NCBI GenBank assembly: GCA_964510315.1
Contig: CAZEAP010000019.1
Coordinates: forward strand, 10,050-74,049
Source: CAZEAP01 sp964510315
GTDB taxonomy: Bacteria > Planctomycetota > Brocadiia > SM23-32
DNA length: 64,000 nucleotides
Reading direction: 5' to 3'
This document shows, one piece after another, positions 59,886 to 64,000 of the stretch. Under the pieces are notes generated by a model, which made no database searches, was not told the DNA's origin, and was given only the letters and a program-made list of their open reading frames with translations. The translations under genes were made by a program, and so were the position numbers. How positions within the stretch are numbered: the stretch's first letter is position 1; each line of letters begins with the position of its first letter.

Positions 59886-60437
59886 ATGGACGGAGGAACA
59901 AAACAGTTCCCCCAGGACGGCGAGCGGACCGTCAGTTACTGGGGAGGAACGTACCATCTGGTGGGATCCATGCCTCACCCCGGCCACAAGGCACCGGACT
60001 TCATCGCGGTGGACCCACACTACCAGAGCACCGTTTTCTCCTGCCTGCAGAGCACACCTTGTATCCTCTCTTCCGTGCTCTCGCTGAGCGAGCCGTCCTG
60101 CGCCGAACAGACCCGGCGACTGAGCCGGGAAGCGGACCGTCTTGCCCCGGACCGACGCGTCATCAGCATCAGCATGGATCTGCCCTTCGTATTGCAGGAA
60201 TGGCAGGCGGCGCACGGCAAGAACGAACTCCTGCTGCTCTCCGACCACAGAGAGGCGTCCTTTGCCGCAGCCTACGGGGTGCTTATCAAAGAGTTGCGCC
60301 TGCTTGCACGGGCCATCTTCGTAGTCGACGGAAACGGGCTCCTTCGTCACCGGGAGATCATCAGGAATCTGGAAGGGGAACCAGACTACACCACGGCCGT
60401 AGAGCAGGCATGTCAGGGGGCGAAGAAAGAACGCTGA
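59886..60437 (+). CDS. Tpx-like peroxiredoxin with altered active site
   Basis: 183 residues with the Tpx frame: GGTYHLVGSMPHPGHKAPDFIA, VISISMDLPFVLQEW, LSDHREASFAAAYGVLI, RAIFVVDGNG, EPDYTTAVEQA. In genuine thiol peroxidase the active site reads SLDTPxC; here it is SLSEPSC, so the peroxidatic Cys is present but the catalytic Thr has become Glu. The resolving Cys near the start of the DLPF helix is also missing (EWQAAHGKN). It therefore may not be a normal peroxidase. Start ATG 59886; no clear ribosome site. Rhodanese and dodecin genes follow. Confidence 0.75.
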   Translation: MDGGTKQFPQDGERTVSYWGGTYHLVGSMPHPGHKAPDFIAVDPHYQSTVFSCLQSTPCILSSVLSLSEPSCAEQTRRLSREADRLAPDRRVISISMDLPFVLQEWQAAHGKNELLLLSDHREASFAAAYGVLIKELRLLARAIFVVDGNGLLRHREIIRNLEGEPDYTTAVEQACQGAKKER

Positions 60438-60526
60438 TCGCACGTCAAACGGCCCGGTGAGCAGAGGCCTCCCGCTCTCGGCGGGAGAATAACTGGAAAG
60501 GTTCAAGACCAGGGGGGAACAGGAAC

Positions 60527-60883
60527 GTGAGCGAGACAGATGAGATGAAGGCTCCCGAGTGGGCCAGCGTCGACACCGCGGCACTGGCCGTCCTGGTGAG
60601 ATCGGGCGTGCCGATGATGCTCCTCGACGCGCGGGGCGAGGAAGCCGACAGGGCTCTTCCCGGGGCAACGCCCCTGCCGGTGAAGACCACGGCCTCGGAG
60701 GTGGCGGAAGTCGTTGGCTCCAAAGATGCCCTGCTGGTGACCTACTGCACCAACCTCCACTGCCCTCTGAGCGCCCGGCTGCTGGAGCACCTGAAGAACC
60801 TCGGCTACGAGAATGTGCTGGATTATCCGGATGGGCTGGCCGGCTGGCTGGCCGCAGGCTACCCGGTCGAGGATTGGTCATAG
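60527..60883 (+). CDS. Single-domain rhodanese-like protein
   Basis: 118 residues, GTG after a GGGGGGAACAGG ribosome site. Rhodanese features: MMLLDARGEEADRALPGATP, active-site loop VTYCTNLHCPLSARLLEHLK with the nucleophile in YC-x3-HC, and NVLDYPDGLAGWLAAGYPVE. Carries sulfane sulfur or detoxifies reactive sulfur. Lies in a small stress/redox group with Tpx-like and dodecin genes. Confidence 0.85.
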   Translation: MSETDEMKAPEWASVDTAALAVLVRSGVPMMLLDARGEEADRALPGATPLPVKTTASEVAEVVGSKDALLVTYCTNLHCPLSARLLEHLKNLGYENVLDYPDGLAGWLAAGYPVEDWS

Positions 60884-60952
60884 ATCGCTCTTAATAATTG
60901 CCGAACGGAAGGCCGCGACTATTTTATCTCTTGCCAGCGAGGAGGTCCGCCG

Positions 60953-61156
60953 ATGGCAGTCGCCAAGGTGATCGAGATAAGTTCCACCTCAGAAGTAAGC
61001 TTCGAAGAAGCAATCCGCAACGGCATCGCGCGAGCCTGCGAAACGATAGACCACGTTCAGGGCGTCTGGGTCAAGGAGCAGAAGGTAGACATCGAGGACG
61101 GAGCCATCGCGCGGTTCCGCGTCGACATGAAGGTAACTTTCCTGCTCCACGAGTAA
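60953..61156 (+). CDS. Dodecin
   Basis: 67 residues, ATG after GAGGAGG. Matches dodecin throughout: VAKVIEISSTSEVSFEEAIR, NGIARACETIDHVQGVWVKE and RFRVDMKVTFLLHE; the Trp in GVWVKEQK stacks on bound flavin. Dodecins form 12-mers that store flavin or flavin breakdown products. Confidence 0.93.
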   Translation: MAVAKVIEISSTSEVSFEEAIRNGIARACETIDHVQGVWVKEQKVDIEDGAIARFRVDMKVTFLLHE

Positions 61157-61227
61157 GCCGCTTCACACTCCGGGGAGTCGGTGGGGGCCTTGGGGGTCGG
61201 AGTAACTCGCGCCTCGCCTCCTTCCGC

Positions 61228-62211
61228 TCAGCGTCCGCCCATCCCGCCGCTCAGCGCTCCGGCGTACATCGAAAACAGCCGGAAGATCAGAACCACGATC
61301 ACGGCGGCCACCAGAACCCAGACCAGCTTGGCCAGCACGGCAACCAGCACCTTCAGGGACCTCTCGGCCTTCTCGGCGTGTCGGGAAGCCAGCCAGTCGA
61401 AGCGTTCGGTGAGTTTCCCGGCCTGCTCGGCGGTGCACACCATCTCCAGGTAGGTCCCCGGGAACAGCCCGACCGCTTCCATGGTGTCGGTCAGGTTCCT
61501 GCCCTCCTCCAGAGCGGCCGCGGCCCGCGGGGCGCGAGCCGCGAAGGCGGAGTTGCTGGTCGCTTCGAGGCTCCTTTGCAGACATTCGCCCATCGGAAGA
61601 GCCGCGTTCAGCGTGAGACGCATGACCAGGCTGAAGCGTGCGAGAGCCATCGACCGAACGATGCCGCCCAGCAGCGGAACCCGCAGGAGCCCCTCCTGCA
61701 CGAAGCGGGCGGTGGCCAGGTGCCTTCCCAACAGGAAGTAGAGCAGGACGGCCGTGGCGGGCACCCCGTAGCCCAACAGCAAGACGCTCCCCGGATCGCC
61801 GACAGAAATGCCGAACGAGCCGAGGACCCAGAAAACAAAGGCCACAACGGCGATGGCCAAAACGTATTCCAGCACGGGGTATGTGATCCCGGCCAGGAAG
61901 CTTCGCCACAGTCTGCGTTTCATCTCGTAGAAACGCGCCACCTCGCCGAGTGTCCTCTCCAGGGCGCCGCTCTCCTCCCCCACCTCCAGAAGTCGCATGA
62001 ACAGAGGAGGAAGTGCTCCCGCCCCCTGAAAGGCCTCCGTAAGAGTTTTACCGCCTTCAATATCGCTGCGCACACGGTGCAGGAGCCCCTCCATCCGGCC
62101 GGAGGCCTGTTTCTGAAGTATCTCCAGGGAGCGGGTTATTGGGATGCCGGCGTCGAGAAGAGACTGAAGGTTCTTGGCCAGCCATATCAGTCGCTTTGAC
62201 GAGACCCTCAT
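61228..62211 (-). CDS. GspF/PilC-type inner-membrane protein
   Basis: 327 residues with two T2SF repeats. The first repeat begins KRLIWLAKNLQSLLDAGIP, with IEGGKTLTEAFQ and LLEVGEESGALERTLGEVA; the second has RFSLVMRLTLNAALPMGECL, LEEGRNLTDTMEAVGLFP and MVCTAEQAGKLTERFDWLA. Three membrane helices follow the usual pattern. GspF is the platform protein of type II secretion or type IV pilus assembly. No GspE, G or D gene is in the window, so this copy is either an orphan or the first part of a set outside it. Confidence 0.88.
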   Translation of the reverse strand: MRVSSKRLIWLAKNLQSLLDAGIPITRSLEILQKQASGRMEGLLHRVRSDIEGGKTLTEAFQGAGALPPLFMRLLEVGEESGALERTLGEVARFYEMKRRLWRSFLAGITYPVLEYVLAIAVVAFVFWVLGSFGISVGDPGSVLLLGYGVPATAVLLYFLLGRHLATARFVQEGLLRVPLLGGIVRSMALARFSLVMRLTLNAALPMGECLQRSLEATSNSAFAARAPRAAAALEEGRNLTDTMEAVGLFPGTYLEMVCTAEQAGKLTERFDWLASRHAEKAERSLKVLVAVLAKLVWVLVAAVIVVLIFRLFSMYAGALSGGMGGR

Positions 62212-62379
62212 GGGCGTCCTCCGCCGGCTGCTTGCGAGCCGTTTATTGTGCCCGGTTCAGCGGACGGATTCCACCGCGGCGGGCGCTCTCGTTGCGCGGA
62301 GCGGCGGGCAACGTTACACTAAGGGAACTTGAGCGCCGGACCGGCAGCCGACATGCCTGCACCGACAAGGGCAGCAACA

Positions 62380-63717
62380 GTGAGCGAACCTAACGTAGTG
62401 CTTGTGCTCTGCCACGACCTCGGGGACTTCATCAGTCCCTACGGCCATCCGATAGATACGCCCAACCTGGAGCACCTCGCCGGTGAGGGGGTCGTCCTGG
62501 AGAACCACTTCTCCTGCGGCTCGGTTTGCTCGCCCAGCCGGGGCGGGCTGATGACCGGGTGCTACCCCCATACCAACGGGCTGATGGGGCTGGTGCATCG
62601 GGGCTGGCGACTCAACGTGGACCACCGCCCGCCGCTGCCGTTCCTGCTCACGAAGGCCGGCTACGAGACGTGCCTTTTCGGCCTCCAGCACGAGGATTTC
62701 AGCGCGGAACGGCTGGGTTATCAACGGGCACTGCGGCCGCCCCGCCGGAACTGGTGCGAGGAGGTGACGCCCCTCTTCACCGACTGGCTGGAGCAGCGGG
62801 AACCCGACGACCCGCCGTTCTTGGCGTGTATCGGGTTCACCGAGACGCACCGCATCGGCCTGAATCCCTCCCACTTCCAACGGGAACCCTACCAGCCGGC
62901 CGACCCGGCGGAGGTGGAAGTGCCCGCCTGGCTGCCGGACATCCCCGAGGTGCGGCAGGAGCTGGCCGATTTCTACGGCGCCGTGAATCACATGGACAAG
63001 TCGGTGGGACGGATCGTCGATGCGCTGGATGAAGCCGGGCTGAGCGAAGAGACCCTGTTTGTCTTCACCTCTGACCACGGCCCCTCCTTCATGCACGCGA
63101 AGGGCACCCTCTACGACGGCGGGACGAAGGTGGCCGCGTTGTTGCGCCGGCCCGGCACCATTCCCGGAGGCCGTCGCTGCGAAGCCCTGACGAACCACGT
63201 GGACCTGCTGCCCACGCTTTTCCGGCTCATCGGGGTTCCGATGCCCGGTTCCCTGACGCGTCGGCTGGAGGGCAGCGGTTTCGCCCCCCTGGTCTTCGGC
63301 GGCTCCGCCGTCGAACGCGCGCACCTGTTCGCCGAGAAAAACTACACCAATCACTACGACCCGGCGCGGATGGTGCGTACGGCCCGATTCAAATACATCC
63401 GCAAGGGCCTGCGCACGTGTATCTTCGACTTCCTCATACCAGAACTCGAACTGTGCCCCACCGGTTTCCGCCGCAACCGCTCCGTCTTCGAGTTCTACCC
63501 CGCCCGGCGATGCACCGAGGAGCTTTACGACCTGGAGAAGGACCCGGGCGAGATGCAGAACCTCGTTGAAGACCCCGCCTACGCCGACGAACTGGAAGAT
63601 CTGAGGGAGACGTTGGACCGCCACCTGGAGGAAACCGACGACCCCTTCCGCCGCCTCCGCAACGACCTGACCATGCCGGAGCGAGACTACCAGCGGCTGC
63701 GGAACAGGAACGGCTGA
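62380..63717 (+). CDS. Sulfatase (type I, Cys formylglycine motif)
   Basis: 445 residues from GTG 62380, eight bases after AAGGG; ATG 62353 and TTG 62329 are alternatives. The formylglycine motif is C-S-P-S-R in CGSVCSPSRGGLMTG. The usual metal pair Asp-Asp near the N-terminus appears as CHDLGDF, so one Asp is shifted or lost. Other landmarks: FVFTSDHGPSFMHAKGTLYDGG and LYDLEKDPGEMQNLVEDPAY. No signal peptide is visible, so it may be cytoplasmic. It could remove sulfate from glycans of the kind this cluster makes. Confidence 0.87.
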   Translation: MSEPNVVLVLCHDLGDFISPYGHPIDTPNLEHLAGEGVVLENHFSCGSVCSPSRGGLMTGCYPHTNGLMGLVHRGWRLNVDHRPPLPFLLTKAGYETCLFGLQHEDFSAERLGYQRALRPPRRNWCEEVTPLFTDWLEQREPDDPPFLACIGFTETHRIGLNPSHFQREPYQPADPAEVEVPAWLPDIPEVRQELADFYGAVNHMDKSVGRIVDALDEAGLSEETLFVFTSDHGPSFMHAKGTLYDGGTKVAALLRRPGTIPGGRRCEALTNHVDLLPTLFRLIGVPMPGSLTRRLEGSGFAPLVFGGSAVERAHLFAEKNYTNHYDPARMVRTARFKYIRKGLRTCIFDFLIPELELCPTGFRRNRSVFEFYPARRCTEELYDLEKDPGEMQNLVEDPAYADELEDLRETLDRHLEETDDPFRRLRNDLTMPERDYQRLRNRNG

Positions 63718-63727
63718 CGGTGCCCCC

Positions 63728-63838
63728 TCAGCCGATCTCCCGCCGGAGGGTCTCCAGGTTCTCCCCGGCCTCCGTTGAATGCTCCAGGATGAGCCTCAGC
63801 CGCTCACAGGGGAACTCTCCGCAGTGCGCGCAGAAATA
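63728..63838 (-). pseudogene. C-terminal remnant of a DUF3795-like gene
   Basis: On the minus strand, 36 codons read YFCAHCGEFPCERLRLIL and onward to LRREIG and stop. The C-x2-C-x4-C pattern with FPCE is the end of DUF3795 proteins. The upstream part is cut off by the two-hairpin repeat at 63839. Confidence 0.5.
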
Positions 63839-63885
63839 CCAGGGCTGAAGCCCTGGCCTTCACGACTGCGCCGCTCCGCGGCGCA
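63839..63885. repeat. Two-hairpin REP-like palindromic element
   Basis: Two perfect 8-bp stems in a row: CCAGGGCT-GA-AGCCCTGG at 63839-63856 and TGCGCCGC-TCC-GCGGCGCA at 63867-63885. It abuts the DUF3795 remnant. The frame that reads across it to the window edge (63886-64000) may be coding but is too short to identify. Confidence 0.6.
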
Positions 63886-64000
63886 ACGGCCACGGACCGG
63901 CCGTCGCGGGACTCCCCGATGATCCGTCGGACGTCATACTTGCCCAGCGGGGGCACCTTGTCCCCGGCCTTCTCTTTCGGCCCCGCAGGGGCCATGTGAT

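Noticed and set aside
63804..63995. Minus-strand frame of 63 codons at the window edge
   Set aside because: It reads straight through the two-hairpin repeat; the translated part is dictated by the palindromes.

Overview
This 64-kb window is high in G+C and comes from a Gram-negative bacterium that has an exosortase/PEP-CTERM protein-sorting system. The gene mix (exosortase fused to EpsI, PEP-CTERM and choice-of-anchor-type proteins, sulfatase, sulfotransferase, DUF4832, MASE3 kinase) suggests Planctomycetota or a related PVC-type lineage. No rRNA or marker gene is present to confirm this. Nearly the whole window is one large exopolysaccharide/exosortase locus with its regulators.

Layout. 1-5.7 kb: end of a TPR protein, then a B12-binding radical SAM enzyme, a membrane glycosyltransferase and a hexapeptide acyltransferase (+). 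5.8-7.8 kb (-): a PEP-CTERM protein and a priming sugar transferase that begins with a PEP-type segment. 8.1-17.3 kb (-): a seven-gene operon of wza-type export lipoprotein, ExeA-like ATPase, Wzz-type chain-length protein, BY-kinase, GT2, deacetylase-like protein and exosortase-EpsI fusion. 17.6-18.3 kb (-): a second PEP-CTERM protein. 18.7-23 kb (+): a DUF4832 protein, bifunctional ATP sulfurylase/APS kinase, and PAP phosphatase. 23.6-48.9 kb (+): O-antigen-ligase-like polymerase, VanZ-like protein, Wzx flippase, then a mosaic of glycosyltransferases, sulfotransferase, ATP-grasp, CapK-like ligase, LarA-like and DUF362 proteins, aminotransferase, nuclease-fold protein and an epimerase/oxidoreductase fusion. 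Most neighbours overlap by ATGA or GTGA. Several gene scars lie among them and base composition drops around 28-34 kb. 49.4-59.4 kb: PrsK/PrsR-type sensor kinase and NtrC-family regulator, a PilZ protein, a second NtrC-like regulator without GAFTGA, a FeeM-type N-acyl amino acid synthase, and a MASE3 kinase with a NarL-type regulator. 59.9-63.7 kb: Tpx-like protein, rhodanese, dodecin, GspF-like protein and sulfatase.

How it fits together. The sugar transferase primes a lipid-linked repeat unit, the glycosyltransferases extend it, Wzx and the ligase/polymerase handle it at the membrane, and Wza/Wzz/BY-kinase export it. Sat-CysC, CysQ and the sulfotransferase point to a sulfated glycan. The exosortase processes PEP-CTERM proteins that would be anchored in or decorated by this polymer.

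Main new observation. At least six sigma-54 -24/-12 promoters sit exactly in front of these units: wza operon, sugar transferase/PEP-CTERM unit, second PEP-CTERM gene, sat-cysC, ligase unit and second NtrC-like regulator. Five of them have an upstream 20-bp palindrome of the form GTGT-N12-ACAC. In two cases a whole ~142-bp module, with two operators 22 bp apart and the promoter 92 bp downstream, has been duplicated. This looks like one regulon run by the PrsR-type activator, whose own operon has a near-consensus sigma-70 promoter.
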